The notes under the pieces: generated by a model
What the model was told of the DNA's origin: nothing
What the model saw: the letters and a program-made list of their open reading frames with translations, nothing else
Database searches by the model: none
Shown here: positions 53,990-62,544 of the stretch, in pieces
Numbering within the stretch: position 1 is the stretch's first letter
Layout: every line of letters starts with the position of its first letter
Position numbers and translations under genes: made by a program
Assembly: GCF_000725345.1 (NCBI RefSeq)
Contig: NZ_CP008852.1
Location: 186,001-250,000, forward strand
DNA from: Pelosinus sp. UFO1
Lineage (GTDB): Bacteria; Bacillota; Negativicutes; DSM-13327
DNA: 64,000 nucleotides
Direction of reading: 5' to 3'

Positions 53990-54979
53990 ATGGGGAAGTT
54001 ATCTGATGAGATAATCATAAGAGGGAAGAAAATAAAAAACAGAATTGTTATGCCTCCGATGATGTGCTTTTCCTTTAAAGGTGACAATGGAGGAATGTAC
54101 GGTGAGCAGTATGTTGATCATTATACACGAAGAGCCAAAGGCGGTACAGGTTTGATCATCGTACAAGCAACTTCTGCTCAGGGTGCAGCAAAGCAACTTG
54201 ATGTTTGGAGCGATGAACAGATGAAACCGCTGGAAAAAATCGCTCAAAACTGTCACAATTATGGAGCTGCTGTAATGATGCAACTTTCTTACGGCGATAT
54301 AAACATTAATGAATTATCGGTAGAAGAAATACATACTATGCAGTTAGACTGTATTGCTGCTGCTTCAAGAGCGAAACAGGCAGGGTTTGACGGTGTCGAA
54401 TACCACTTTGCTCATGGATATACGTTATGCAGATTTTTAGATCCAACTTCAAACACAAGAACGGATAGCTATGGTGGCATTTTAGAAAATCGAGTACGCT
54501 TTTTAACAGAAATACTTCCTCAGATTCGTGTGGACGTTGGTGAAGAATTTATTGTGAGTATCCGAATGGGTGGAAATATCCCTGATGTAGCAGGGGCAAT
54601 CGAAGTCGCCAAGGTCTTAGAAGAGACAGGAATAGACCTGCTTCATGTTTCATTTGGTATGAAAGAGCCTAACAATACTGTGCCAGATGATTTTATCTGT
54701 AGTACTATCGCATTTAATGGTAGCGAGATTAAAAAACATGTCAACATACCAGTAATTGCTGTGTCGGAAATATTTACGGCCGAGCAAGCAAGGTTTTTGG
54801 TAGAAAATGAATATGTGGATTTTGTCGCTATAGGCAGGGGTATATTTGCCGATGAAAATTGGGCAAATAAAGTTCTTGCAAATGAGTCGATTCAGCAATG
54901 CCGTAACTGTGGCGGTATTACAAGAAAATGTTTATGGTTCATAGATCATACCAAATGCCCTGCAAAAAAGAGTAGTTGA
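53990..54979 (+). CDS. Old yellow enzyme family NADH:flavin oxidoreductase
   Basis: The 329-residue FMN enzyme has a TIM-barrel OYE fold and should reduce activated double bonds or similar electrophiles. It shows IKNRIVMPPMMCFSF at the N-terminus, EYHFAHGYTLCRFLDPTSN-TRTDSYGG (about 138-165), and the FMN phosphate site DFVAIGRGIFADE near 283. It lacks the C-terminal Fe-S/FAD extension of 2,4-dienoyl-CoA reductase types, and ends with a short Cys-containing tail (CRNCGG). GGAG precedes the ATG. A flavodoxin-fold reductase gene follows. Confidence 0.88.
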   Translation: MGKLSDEIIIRGKKIKNRIVMPPMMCFSFKGDNGGMYGEQYVDHYTRRAKGGTGLIIVQATSAQGAAKQLDVWSDEQMKPLEKIAQNCHNYGAAVMMQLSYGDININELSVEEIHTMQLDCIAAASRAKQAGFDGVEYHFAHGYTLCRFLDPTSNTRTDSYGGILENRVRFLTEILPQIRVDVGEEFIVSIRMGGNIPDVAGAIEVAKVLEETGIDLLHVSFGMKEPNNTVPDDFICSTIAFNGSEIKKHVNIPVIAVSEIFTAEQARFLVENEYVDFVAIGRGIFADENWANKVLANESIQQCRNCGGITRKCLWFIDHTKCPAKKSS

Positions 54980-55016
54980 TGGGCTAATCAAATATAATAT
55001 GAAATGGAGGGCCTTT

Positions 55017-55667
55017 ATGAAAATAGTAGCAATTAACGGAAGCCCGAGGAAAACTTGGAATACTGCGACACTCTTAAATAAAGCATTGGAGGGTGCAGCA
55101 TCCCAAGGAGCTGAAACGGAACTGATTCATCTTTATGATCTGAATTACAAAGGCTGTATCAGCTGTTTTGCATGCAAAACAAAAGATGGCAAAAGTTATG
55201 GTAGATGTCCAATACCCGATGATCTAGCACAAGTTTTTCAAAAAGTGGAGGAATCGGATGCTGTTATATTAGGGTCTCCAATCTATTTAGGAAGGGTTAC
55301 TGGTGAAATGGCAGCATTTATGGACCGTTTTCTATTTCAATACTCGGCATATACCAATCCTCCCCAATCACTTTTCCCCAAGAAGATACACGCAGGGCTT
55401 ATTTATACAATGAATGTTACCGAAGAACAGGCGAAAGAATATGGTTATGGTCAACATTTTATGATTAATGAGAATATGATGCATCGTATATTTGGAAACG
55501 CAGAATCCCTTAGTAGCTTTGATACATATCAGTTTAATGATTATTCAAAAGTGGTTGCACCAAGGTTTGATCCTGAGAAAAAGGCTCTAAGACGCGAAGA
55601 AGTATTTCCTAAGGATTGCAAAACAGCGTTTGACATGGGTGTAAGATTTGCAACAGAGAGTGTTTAG
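55017..55667 (+). CDS. Flavodoxin-fold NAD(P)H-dependent oxidoreductase
   Basis: The 216-residue FMN-binding protein has the NADPH-dependent FMN reductase fold. The FMN phosphate loop is INGSPRKTWNTATLL (residues 6-20), followed by CISCFACKTKDGKSYGRCPIPDD, a Cys-rich insert typical of the iron-sulfur flavoprotein-like branch, and ILGSPIYLGRVTGEM. ATG 55017 follows TGGAGGG and is preferred to the ATG 18 nt upstream. It is 37 nt after the OYE gene and likely shares its redox-responsive promoter. Confidence 0.88.
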   Translation: MKIVAINGSPRKTWNTATLLNKALEGAASQGAETELIHLYDLNYKGCISCFACKTKDGKSYGRCPIPDDLAQVFQKVEESDAVILGSPIYLGRVTGEMAAFMDRFLFQYSAYTNPPQSLFPKKIHAGLIYTMNVTEEQAKEYGYGQHFMINENMMHRIFGNAESLSSFDTYQFNDYSKVVAPRFDPEKKALRREEVFPKDCKTAFDMGVRFATESV

Positions 55668-55704
55668 TTCCAAGATAGAGCACTGATCAAATAAAGCTAT
55701 CATG

Positions 55705-55749
55705 ATAAACTTCTGCAAAGTAGCTTAACATTGCAGGAGTTTATATTTT
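55705..55749 (+). terminator. Intrinsic terminator
   Basis: TAAACTTCTGCAA pairs with TTGCAGGAGTTTA (ending 55743) with one G-T pair; a T-rich tail follows. Confidence 0.8.
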
Positions 55750-55804
55750 AATGGTAAATAGAAGGGGAATATGAAATATTAATTACAGAAAGGTCGTGAA
55801 TGAA

Positions 55805-56182
55805 ATGTACAAAGTAGCACATGTTGGACTCGTCGTGAAAGACGCAGAGCAATCGAGCTTGTTTTATCAGCAGATTTTAAAATGTGAGTTGGTTAATTCC
55901 TATCAAGATGAGCGGATTAAGTTGGTTTTCCTCAATTCTGGTGGGCAAATTATTGAATTGGTACAGCGTTTACAAGAGACTACACCGGAGCAGCGTACAG
56001 CTGGAGCAGTAGACCACATTGCCTTTGAGGTAGAGGATGTTTCTGCAGAAATGGAAAGGCTGCGTGCTGCTGGAGTTACTCTCTTATCTGATAAGCCAAA
56101 TTCTTTGGGGAAAAGTTTGAAAAACTTCTTTTTCCTAGGGCCTGATGGAGAGAGACTGGAGTTCATTCAGGGAATGCTATAA
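55805..56182 (+). CDS. VOC-family protein (glyoxalase/methylmalonyl-CoA epimerase-like)
   Basis: The 125-residue metalloprotein has the vicinal oxygen chelate fold. The two beta-alpha-beta-beta-beta units begin VAHVGLVVKDAEQS and VDHIAFEVEDVSAE. Metal-ligand positions (His near 7 and 70, Glu near 52 and 121) are consistent with the family. ATG 55805 has AAAGG about 10 nt upstream; a GTG 9 nt earlier is less likely. The nitroreductase gene follows 18 nt later. The substrate is unknown. Confidence 0.85.
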   Translation: MYKVAHVGLVVKDAEQSSLFYQQILKCELVNSYQDERIKLVFLNSGGQIIELVQRLQETTPEQRTAGAVDHIAFEVEDVSAEMERLRAAGVTLLSDKPNSLGKSLKNFFFLGPDGERLEFIQGML

Positions 56183-56200
56183 ATAAGGGGGGAATAGTAA

Positions 56201-56785
56201 GTGAATGAAATTATAGAGAACCTTTTAACTCGTAGAAGTATTAGAACGTATACGAAGGAGCAAATTCTAGATACTGAGTTAGCGGCTATTATAGAAGCAG
56301 CTAAATATGCACCAAGTGGTGGTAATTCGCAGTCTTGGCATTTTACTATTGTACAGAACGAAGAAAAGCTTAATCAGCTAAATTCTCTTGTTCGCGAATC
56401 CTTTAAGGATTTGATAGTCGATGATAGAACGTATCGGTCAAAGATAGCAGGTAAAAAAGCAGCGGAAAATAGTAAGTATAATTTTTATTACCATGCTCCT
56501 ACTCTGATTATTGTGTCCAATGACCGGGAGTATTCCAATGCAATGGCCGATTCTTCAGTAGCGCTTCAAAATATCTTTTTAGCTGCCCATTCATTACAAA
56601 TTGGTTCCTGTTGGATTAACCAATTGACCTGGTTTGGTGATGAACCAGCAATGCGAGAAATGCTAACTTCACTTGGCATTCCGGAAAATTATAAAGTTTG
56701 CGGTGCAGCAGCTTTGGGATATGCAGCAGGCAATCAGCCGAAAGCGACCCCACGTAAAGAAGGTACTGTAACTATCATAAAATGA
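56201..56785 (+). CDS. Nitroreductase family protein
   Basis: This FMN-dependent oxidoreductase has 194 residues. The N-terminal RRSIRTYTKEQI and APSGGNSQSWHFTIVQ contact FMN, and AAHSLQIGSCWINQLTW and AALGYAAGNQPKATPRK complete the signature. The GTG start follows AAGGGGGG. It follows the VOC gene closely and ends at a strong terminator. It probably reduces nitro- or quinone-type compounds, in line with the other redox genes nearby. Confidence 0.9.
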   Translation: MNEIIENLLTRRSIRTYTKEQILDTELAAIIEAAKYAPSGGNSQSWHFTIVQNEEKLNQLNSLVRESFKDLIVDDRTYRSKIAGKKAAENSKYNFYYHAPTLIIVSNDREYSNAMADSSVALQNIFLAAHSLQIGSCWINQLTWFGDEPAMREMLTSLGIPENYKVCGAAALGYAAGNQPKATPRKEGTVTIIK

Positions 56786-56805
56786 TTTATTCATAAGGTT
56801 CGGAA

Positions 56806-56845
56806 AGAGACGAGGGGGCATTAGCTGATCCCCTCGTCTCTTCTA
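56806..56845 (+). terminator. Intrinsic terminator
   Basis: AGAGACGAGGGG (56806-56817) pairs with CCCCTCGTCTCT (56830-56841). Confidence 0.9.
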
Positions 56846-57001
56846 TAAAATTAAATCAATAGGGGAATTTTGTAAAATAACTAAAGGTATTCCATATTTT
56901 ATGCGATATTACTAATAGAAGGCGTGAGTCATTTCTACAATAAGGATGACATGTTTGTATTAGCCTTTAAACATAATTCACGAAGGGAATGATGGTTTGT
57001 T

Positions 57002-57400
57002 ATGAGTATAGACGCATTGGGGATTTCTATATCACCGCAAAGTAAGTCTACCGTTAATCAAAATGATAATAATGGTACGCAGGAAAACACTAAAAGTACT
57101 CAAAATCAATATGTTACGGAAACGGTAGGAAACTATGAATACACATATGTAATCATAGGAAACTTTAAGATATTGGTAAGTTCGGCTCCTAAGGATAAGG
57201 ATCAAGACAAGACTGAGTCAAAAACGCAAGAGGTGGGTAAGGACAATACACTTTTAAATAATGATCAAACATTAATGAGATATCAACAGTCAATAGCGGC
57301 GGCACTTCCGAAAAACAATCCACAGGAAAAAATACAAGCTATGGAAAAGTATGCTGAGAATTCTTATTATGACATTGCCAAAGTAAATGCTAAAGGATAG
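57002..57400 (+). CDS. Hypothetical polar protein, 132 residues
   Basis: The protein is not recognised. Residues 12-40 are Asn/Gln/Ser/Thr-rich and probably unstructured. A short beta-like segment (YEYTYVIIGNFKILVSS, about 46-62) is followed by a Lys/Asp-rich linker and a helical C-terminus (about 88-128). There is no signal peptide or membrane helix. The ribosome site is weak (GAAGGGAATG, 14 nt or more away). A terminator follows closely, supporting a real gene. Confidence 0.6.
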   Translation: MSIDALGISISPQSKSTVNQNDNNGTQENTKSTQNQYVTETVGNYEYTYVIIGNFKILVSSAPKDKDQDKTESKTQEVGKDNTLLNNDQTLMRYQQSIAAALPKNNPQEKIQAMEKYAENSYYDIAKVNAKG

Positions 57401-57435
57401 TTACCCTAATGAAAAGACAAAATATTTTTCACTAA

Positions 57436-57472
57436 AAAACATGGATCGGTTTTATAACTAGATCCATGTTTT
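57436..57472 (+). terminator. Intrinsic terminator
   Basis: AAAACATGGATC (57436-57447) pairs with GATCCATGTTTT (57461-57472). Confidence 0.85.
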
Positions 57473-57529
57473 CATTATGTCTTCCCCTTAGTTGCTGATT
57501 TAATAGAAACATTTATAGTAATTAAGGGC

Positions 57530-57552
57530 AAAAAAAAAGTGACGGATGTCAC
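57530..57552 (-). terminator. Intrinsic terminator of the 56-residue gene (leftward)
   Basis: On the minus strand GTGAC-ATCC-GTCAC is followed by nine T. It begins directly after the TAG stop of the small gene. Confidence 0.8.
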
Positions 57553-57723
57553 CTACTCGTTAATTGTTTTATTATCTTGTGGTTTCTTATGTAGTAATAC
57601 AGCGACCGGCTTCAAATTTTTCAATGCTTGTTGCTGCTTATCCCATTCGCTAGTACAATCAGGATATTTCCTTTTAGACCATTCAACAGCAGCCAATCGA
57701 ATAGTATGTTTAAAATGTCTCAA
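57553..57723 (-). CDS. Small protein, 56 residues, with own terminator
   Basis: The ORF starts with TTG and is preceded by GAGGCG 6 nt away. The product begins MRHFKHTIRLAAVEWSKRKY and continues PDCTSEWDKQQQALKNLKPV. It is basic and probably helical, with a single Cys and no membrane helix. It is not a known family to me. The stop codon abuts a hairpin with a nine-T tail, which strongly supports an expressed unit. Confidence 0.65.
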   Translation of the reverse strand: MRHFKHTIRLAAVEWSKRKYPDCTSEWDKQQQALKNLKPVAVLLHKKPQDNKTINE

Positions 57724-57834
57724 AATATCGCCTCATTTTTTCAAAAATAATTATTTTTAGTATAGCTTCTTTGAAGTTATAAAGTCTATTAGTAAAATAT
57801 GGTGGGATAAAAGCCAATTACCCTAGAACATTTT

Positions 57835-58023
57835 CTATTTTAAAAGTTCATTTGAACATCTGATAACATTAATCATTGCTACAATTACGATTAGTATACG
57901 GTACTTTATCTTTGAAAAAGATTTTAAAATACCTTTCGCTAAAAAAATAGGATTCGTTATCACCAATAATGCTAAATATGAAAATATAATAATTTCCATA
58001 AAATAGTAGATCCTTTCGACCAT
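57835..58023 (-). CDS. Small membrane protein, 62 residues
   Basis: The product starts MVERIYYFMEIIIFSYLALL and has two hydrophobic segments (about 7-28 and 42-56) separated by a basic loop (LKSFSKIKYR). ATG 58023 follows AAGGGAGA by 7 nt; an upstream ATG at 58041 lacks a ribosome site. Its likely promoter is the Pho-box-like element at 58188-58220, which would give an untranslated leader of about 155 nt. The function is unknown. Confidence 0.65.
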   Translation of the reverse strand: MVERIYYFMEIIIFSYLALLVITNPIFLAKGILKSFSKIKYRILIVIVAMINVIRCSNELLK

Positions 58024-58423
58024 ATAAAATTCTCCCTTCATGAGTCGTTCTCTTTATACTAGAAATATCAAGATTGATTATCTAATCTAAGAGTGAGATT
58101 AAGTACCTATTTTATCTCAAAGATCCAAAGGACGGCCTGGTGGTTTCCCTAAATGTACTCCTTGATTCACTATGCGTGTATATTGTTATTATATAACAAT
58201 ATTTTGACAGAAATATGACACAATAATGATCCATCTAATGATTAATCTGCATGCCGACAAATGAAATAAATATCCAGGGAGACAACATTAATTGGTGCTG
58301 AAAGGCAAGTCCATCTCGTAAAAAGAAATAAACAAGGAAAACAAAGACTAAAGGTGAAATATAAAAAGAAGTATCTTGAAATAGTGAATCAGTGCTTAAC
58401 GAATATTTATTCTGGAGGGTGTT
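58024..58423. other. Divergent intergenic region
   Basis: It contains the leftward Pho-box-like promoter at 58188-58220. The segment 58230-58423 upstream of the methyltransferase gene is A-rich and shows no clear promoter or gene. Confidence 0.5.
58188..58220 (-). promoter_or_regulatory. Pho-box-like promoter, copy 4 (leftward)
   Basis: On the minus strand TGTCA starts at 58220 and 58209 (11-bp spacing), and a consensus TATAAT starts at 58193, 16 nt after the second repeat. Confidence 0.7.
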
Positions 58424-59035
58424 ATGAAAACTATATTTCGGCAAACACAACTATATAAATTCTTGCAATATTGTGAAGAGTATGGAGCAGAAAAAGTCGT
58501 ATTAGACTGCGGCGCAGGAGGAGATTGCCCACCGCTGGCGATTTTTAGTGAACATGGATATAAAACTTTTGGTATTGAAATTGATGAAAGACAATTAGAC
58601 AAAGCAAATCGATTTGCAAAAGAGAAAGGAATTGTTCTCGATATAAGAAAAGGCGATATGCGAAACATTCCCTTTGAAGATGAATCGTTCGGCTGTATAT
58701 TCTCTTATGGTGCAATTTTTCATATGAAAAAAGAGGATATGCAGAGTGCTATTAAGGAAATCAAAAGAGTGTTAAAACCAGGGGGACTATGTTTTGTTAA
58801 CTTCCTTTCTATTCATGATTTTAGATATAACACAGGCGAAAAAATAGGAGAGGGAGAGTATTTACAGGAAGAAGAAGGCGAAACCGTCATACACTCCTAC
58901 TATCAACTGGATGAAGGTGATAAACACTTTGAAGATATGGAATTCGTCTATAAGGAAAATAGGGTTCTAGAGAGATTATACAAAGGTCATAAGATTCGCC
59001 AAGGCTATATTGATTACATAGTTAGGAAGAAATAA
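58424..59035 (+). CDS. Class I SAM-dependent methyltransferase
   Basis: The 203-residue Rossmann-fold methyltransferase of the Methyltransf_11 type has motif I VLDCGAGGDCPPL (about 25-37), the acidic residue of FGIEIDERQ (about 52), KGDMRNIPFEDESFG (motifs II and III) and IKRVLKPGG (about 118). A TGGAGGG ribosome site precedes the ATG. It is monocistronic as far as can be seen. The substrate is not predictable. Confidence 0.88.
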   Translation: MKTIFRQTQLYKFLQYCEEYGAEKVVLDCGAGGDCPPLAIFSEHGYKTFGIEIDERQLDKANRFAKEKGIVLDIRKGDMRNIPFEDESFGCIFSYGAIFHMKKEDMQSAIKEIKRVLKPGGLCFVNFLSIHDFRYNTGEKIGEGEYLQEEEGETVIHSYYQLDEGDKHFEDMEFVYKENRVLERLYKGHKIRQGYIDYIVRKK

Positions 59036-59116
59036 AGTAGACAAGATAAGGGACAGGAGTTTCATTCATGTAACAAGCAAATACGGGCATTGGGCAATGA
59101 TAGGGGAGAGAGTAGG

Positions 59117-60961
59117 ATGAGAAGATATTTCCCAAAAACGTTACGTTATCAAATGTTATTATTGATGCTAATTATTGTCAGTATACCTATTTTGCTTACG
59201 GGATACGTTGTTAAAATTCAAGCGAAGGAAGCTCTATTAGCAGAGAAGCAGACAAAATTATTTGGTATTGCTCGATTACTTGATGAGCATCTTGGTGCTG
59301 GTTTTAATAGGATACTATCAGAAAAGCATGTAATAAATGGGAATCGCGTAGAAAAAATAAAAGCGCTTAATGAGGAATTATCTCATTATACTGATGTTGT
59401 TGCAGGTGCAGATGTAGGAATTGGTGTAGGTTACTATAGTAAAGAACTAGATGCGATTATTACTTATGGTCCTAGCAGCAGCTATGCTGATAAGGTAGGT
59501 ATTTCCATTGAGGAGTTACATCCAGGACGAAAAGTCATGGAAACGGGTCATCGGATGGTTGAGTTTGGTCCCCTAGTACGGGGGAATATTATGAACGTCA
59601 TGATCCCAATTCAGAGGGATGGACAAATAGTAGGATATATATGGGCTAATGAATTAACTGATGATATTCAGGCGCAACTGGCAGTGATGGATAAAAATAT
59701 CTATTTGTCAGTTTTAATTGGGATTATTGTTGGTATCTTTTTAATTACAAGTTTAACAAATAATTTCTTGAAAGATGTAGAGAAAATAAAAACTGGACTG
59801 GAAATTATCAAGTTTGATTTGAATAAGAAAATTGGCCCGCTGCAAGGAGAAATGGGAGAAATTGCTGAAGCAATTCATCATATGGCCCAGTCATTAATTG
59901 ATGCCCGATCACTGACTGAAAATATTATGTACAGCATTGCTGATGGTGTTGTTACCGTGGATACGCAAGGTATTATCACAACAATGAACCAGGCGGCTAG
60001 ACAGATAACAGGTTTTACACTCGAAGAAGTGATTGGGAAGCCATACCGAGAAATATTTTGTGAAAATCATCAATTTAATAGTTTGTTATTAAACACCTTG
60101 GAAACAGGGGAGAATCACATTGGTATTGAAGTAAATTATCCAGTTAAGGACAAGAGTATTTATATTAGTGTCAGCACGAGTATATTACTGGATAGCCATA
60201 ATAAGAGCATTGGCGCAGTTGTTGTTTATAAAGATTTAACCCAGCAACATAGCCTTCAAGAACAAGTGTATCGGGCCGAACGCTTAGCTGCATTAGGTGA
60301 ACTGATGGCAAGCATTGCCCATGAAATACGTAATCCATTAACTTCAATTAAAGGTTTTGTACAGTATTTACAGAATGTGGATAGCATTGAAGAACGAGAA
60401 GAATATATGCCGATTATTATAAAGGAAGTAGACCGTGTTAATCGTGTAATTGAAGAATTATTATATTTTGCGAGACCTTCTGAAACCTATTATTCACTGG
60501 TGAATATAAATGAAATATTAGAAAAAACCTTAGTACTAGTTCAGAACAAAACAACGAGCCATAAGGTGGAATTTCGTTTAATTCTTGCCCCAGGTTTACC
60601 ACTAATAGAAGCTGATGCAGAACAGATTAAACAAGTATTGCTTAATTTACTGATTAATGCTATGCAGGCTATCCCTGATAAAGGTTCTGTAGTAATTGAT
60701 ACTTGGCAGCCTGACCCTTCTTGTGTTTGTGTTAGGGTTACAGATACGGGTATTGGTATTAAGGAAGAAGATAAACACAAAATCTTCGATCCCTTTTTTA
60801 CTACTAAGGCGGCTGGAACCGGACTAGGACTAGCAGTGGTCCAGCGTATTATCAGCGCTCATTATGGTCAGATACATATTGATAGCCAAGACAATGAATG
60901 GACAGCGGTGATCTTGAAACTGCCTGTAGTCCATCAAGGAGGTAGGCAAGTTGAAGGATAA
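59117..60961 (+). CDS. atoS: AtoS-like PAS sensor histidine kinase
   Basis: The 614-residue membrane kinase has an N-terminal helix (about 12-32), an extracytoplasmic sensor (35-190), a second helix (about 197-217), a HAMP-like linker and a PAS domain (about 275-385). HisKA follows with ASIAHEIRNPLTSIKG (His near 402), then HATPase with LLINAMQAIP, DTGIGIKEED and GTGLGLAVV. ATG 59117 follows GGGGAGAG. It overlaps the AtoC-like regulator gene. The downstream atoDAE genes suggest the signal is a short-chain fatty acid or acetoacetate. Confidence 0.85.
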   Translation: MRRYFPKTLRYQMLLLMLIIVSIPILLTGYVVKIQAKEALLAEKQTKLFGIARLLDEHLGAGFNRILSEKHVINGNRVEKIKALNEELSHYTDVVAGADVGIGVGYYSKELDAIITYGPSSSYADKVGISIEELHPGRKVMETGHRMVEFGPLVRGNIMNVMIPIQRDGQIVGYIWANELTDDIQAQLAVMDKNIYLSVLIGIIVGIFLITSLTNNFLKDVEKIKTGLEIIKFDLNKKIGPLQGEMGEIAEAIHHMAQSLIDARSLTENIMYSIADGVVTVDTQGIITTMNQAARQITGFTLEEVIGKPYREIFCENHQFNSLLLNTLETGENHIGIEVNYPVKDKSIYISVSTSILLDSHNKSIGAVVVYKDLTQQHSLQEQVYRAERLAALGELMASIAHEIRNPLTSIKGFVQYLQNVDSIEEREEYMPIIIKEVDRVNRVIEELLYFARPSETYYSLVNINEILEKTLVLVQNKTTSHKVEFRLILAPGLPLIEADAEQIKQVLLNLLINAMQAIPDKGSVVIDTWQPDPSCVCVRVTDTGIGIKEEDKHKIFDPFFTTKAAGTGLGLAVVQRIISAHYGQIHIDSQDNEWTAVILKLPVVHQGGRQVEG

Positions 60962-62327
60962 CTATACAATATTGATAGTTGATGATGAAGAGAGTGTGCG
61001 AAAATTATTAATGGCGGTACTTAAACGTGAGGGGTATCATGTAGAGAGTGCAGTTGATGGACAAGATGCTTTAGAAAAATATAGCACAGTTAAACCCCAT
61101 GTAGTATTAATGGATATTAGAATGCCTGCGATGAACGGCATTGCCGCTTTTACGGAAATGAAAAAAAAGCATTCCGATGTGACAGTCATTCTAATGACGG
61201 CCTTTGCTGCAGTTGAAACCGCGGTGGCTGCTATAAAACTTGGTGCCTTTGATTATCTCATTAAGCCCTTTGATATTGATGAAGTTACTTTATTAGTCAA
61301 TCGCGCTGTACAAATACAGCGTATGGAGAAAGAAATTACAGTGCTGCACCGTGAACTAAATGATTCTTATCGTTTAGATAAAGTATTGACCAATAGTAAA
61401 AAGGTGGAAAAGCTATATCAAGTAATTGATAAGGTCGCCAAAAGCAATGCAAGTGTTTTGATTATTGGGGAGAGCGGTACAGGTAAGGAGCTAATTGCCA
61501 ATGCAATTCACTATAATAGTCCTCGATGTAAGGGACCATTTATTAAAATTAATTGTAGTGCATTGCCTGAAGGGTTATTGGAGAGTGAGTTATTCGGTCA
61601 TGAAAAGGGTGCTTTTACTGGAGCTGTAATGCGCCGATCAGGCAGGTTTGAGCAAGCTGATAAAGGGACATTATTTTTGGATGAAATCGGAGAAATATCC
61701 ACGAACTTGCAGGTTAAGTTGCTGCGTGTGCTACAAGAACGAGAATTTGAACGAGTGGGCGGGAATGAAACCGTAAAGATAGATGTTCGTATCATTACGG
61801 CAACAAATCGAAATTTAGAACAAATGGTTCAAAATGGCCAATTTCGCCAGGACTTATATTATCGTATGAATGTAATCTGCCTCAATTCCATACCCCTGCG
61901 GGAGCGTAAAGAGGATATAAGGCTACTAGCCGATCACTTTTTGCAAAAATTTTCTGGGGAAAATGATCGAGGAATTGTTAGCTTCGATAATGACGCAATT
62001 GCTAAATTAGAAGAATATGATTGGCCAGGAAATGTGCGAGAGTTAGCTAATGTGATTGAACGTGCGGTAATTATGAGTACTGGTAGCGTGATATTTACAG
62101 AAGATTTACCGGATGCTTTACGTAAAAACAGTATGATTGGTGAAATTGAACCGGAAAAGAATAATTTCTTAGGGTCTACTCTTAAGGAAATGATTAAAGA
62201 ACAAGAATGTAAGCTTATTAAGCAGGCACTATTAAACAATCGTGGAAATAAAATGAAGACTGCTAAAGAGCTAGGAATTAGTCGACGTACCTTAATCTAT
62301 AAAACCCAAGAGTATGAAATCGAATAG
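60951..62327 (+). CDS. atoC: AtoC-like sigma-54-dependent response regulator
   Basis: The 458-residue regulator is activated by the kinase encoded upstream. The receiver domain has VDDEES and VLMDIRMPAMNG (Asp near 55). The AAA+ domain has GESGTGKE (about 173), an intact GAFTGA (about 221) and DEIGEI. The Fis-type helix-turn-helix is GNKMKTAKELGISRRTLIYK near the C-terminus. The TTG start follows GGAGG and overlaps the kinase gene by 11 nt. It should drive the -24/-12 promoter of atoDAE. Confidence 0.92.
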   Translation: MKDNYTILIVDDEESVRKLLMAVLKREGYHVESAVDGQDALEKYSTVKPHVVLMDIRMPAMNGIAAFTEMKKKHSDVTVILMTAFAAVETAVAAIKLGAFDYLIKPFDIDEVTLLVNRAVQIQRMEKEITVLHRELNDSYRLDKVLTNSKKVEKLYQVIDKVAKSNASVLIIGESGTGKELIANAIHYNSPRCKGPFIKINCSALPEGLLESELFGHEKGAFTGAVMRRSGRFEQADKGTLFLDEIGEISTNLQVKLLRVLQEREFERVGGNETVKIDVRIITATNRNLEQMVQNGQFRQDLYYRMNVICLNSIPLRERKEDIRLLADHFLQKFSGENDRGIVSFDNDAIAKLEEYDWPGNVRELANVIERAVIMSTGSVIFTEDLPDALRKNSMIGEIEPEKNNFLGSTLKEMIKEQECKLIKQALLNNRGNKMKTAKELGISRRTLIYKTQEYEIE

Positions 62328-62335
62328 TGTGAAAA

Positions 62336-62379
62336 TTGCCGCAAGGAGTGCGCAAGAAAATGCGCACTCCTTGCGGCAA
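62336..62379. promoter_or_regulatory. 19-bp perfect inverted repeat, candidate AtoC-like binding site
   Basis: Arms 62336-62354 and 62361-62379 are exact reverse complements with loop AGAAAA. No T-tract follows and a separate terminator comes later. The centre lies about 130 nt before the -24 element, a usual enhancer distance. Confidence 0.6.
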
Positions 62380-62444
62380 AGGAATAGAAAAAAGTAAGCG
62401 AATCATAATGAACTATGAGCTATAAACAGCATTTACAGTGCTTC

Positions 62445-62485
62445 AGCTGCCTTATCGAAAAAAGATAAGGCAGCTTTTATTTTTT
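62445..62485 (+). terminator. Intrinsic terminator abutting a sigma-54 promoter
   Basis: AGCTGCCTTATC (62445-62456) pairs with GATAAGGCAGCT (62464-62475). Its T-tract runs directly into the -24 element of the next promoter. Confidence 0.85.
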
Positions 62486-62500
62486 GGCGCGCATCTTGCA
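62485..62500 (+). promoter_or_regulatory. Sigma-54 promoter (-24/-12) of atoDAE
   Basis: TGGCGC-GCATC-TTGCA keeps the essential GG and GC pairs at the correct spacing (one departure from TGGCAC). Confidence 0.85.
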
Positions 62501-62544
62501 ATAGTTTATTTATAGAGACTAGGAATAAGGTTAGGAGGTTTATT

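Noticed and set aside
57539-57760. 73-codon plus-strand frame
   Set aside because: It is antisense to the better supported 56-residue minus-strand gene, which has a ribosome site and terminator.
58235-58450. 71-codon minus-strand frame overlapping the methyltransferase start
   Set aside because: No ribosome site, overlap with a well-supported gene and no family resemblance; judged a shadow frame.
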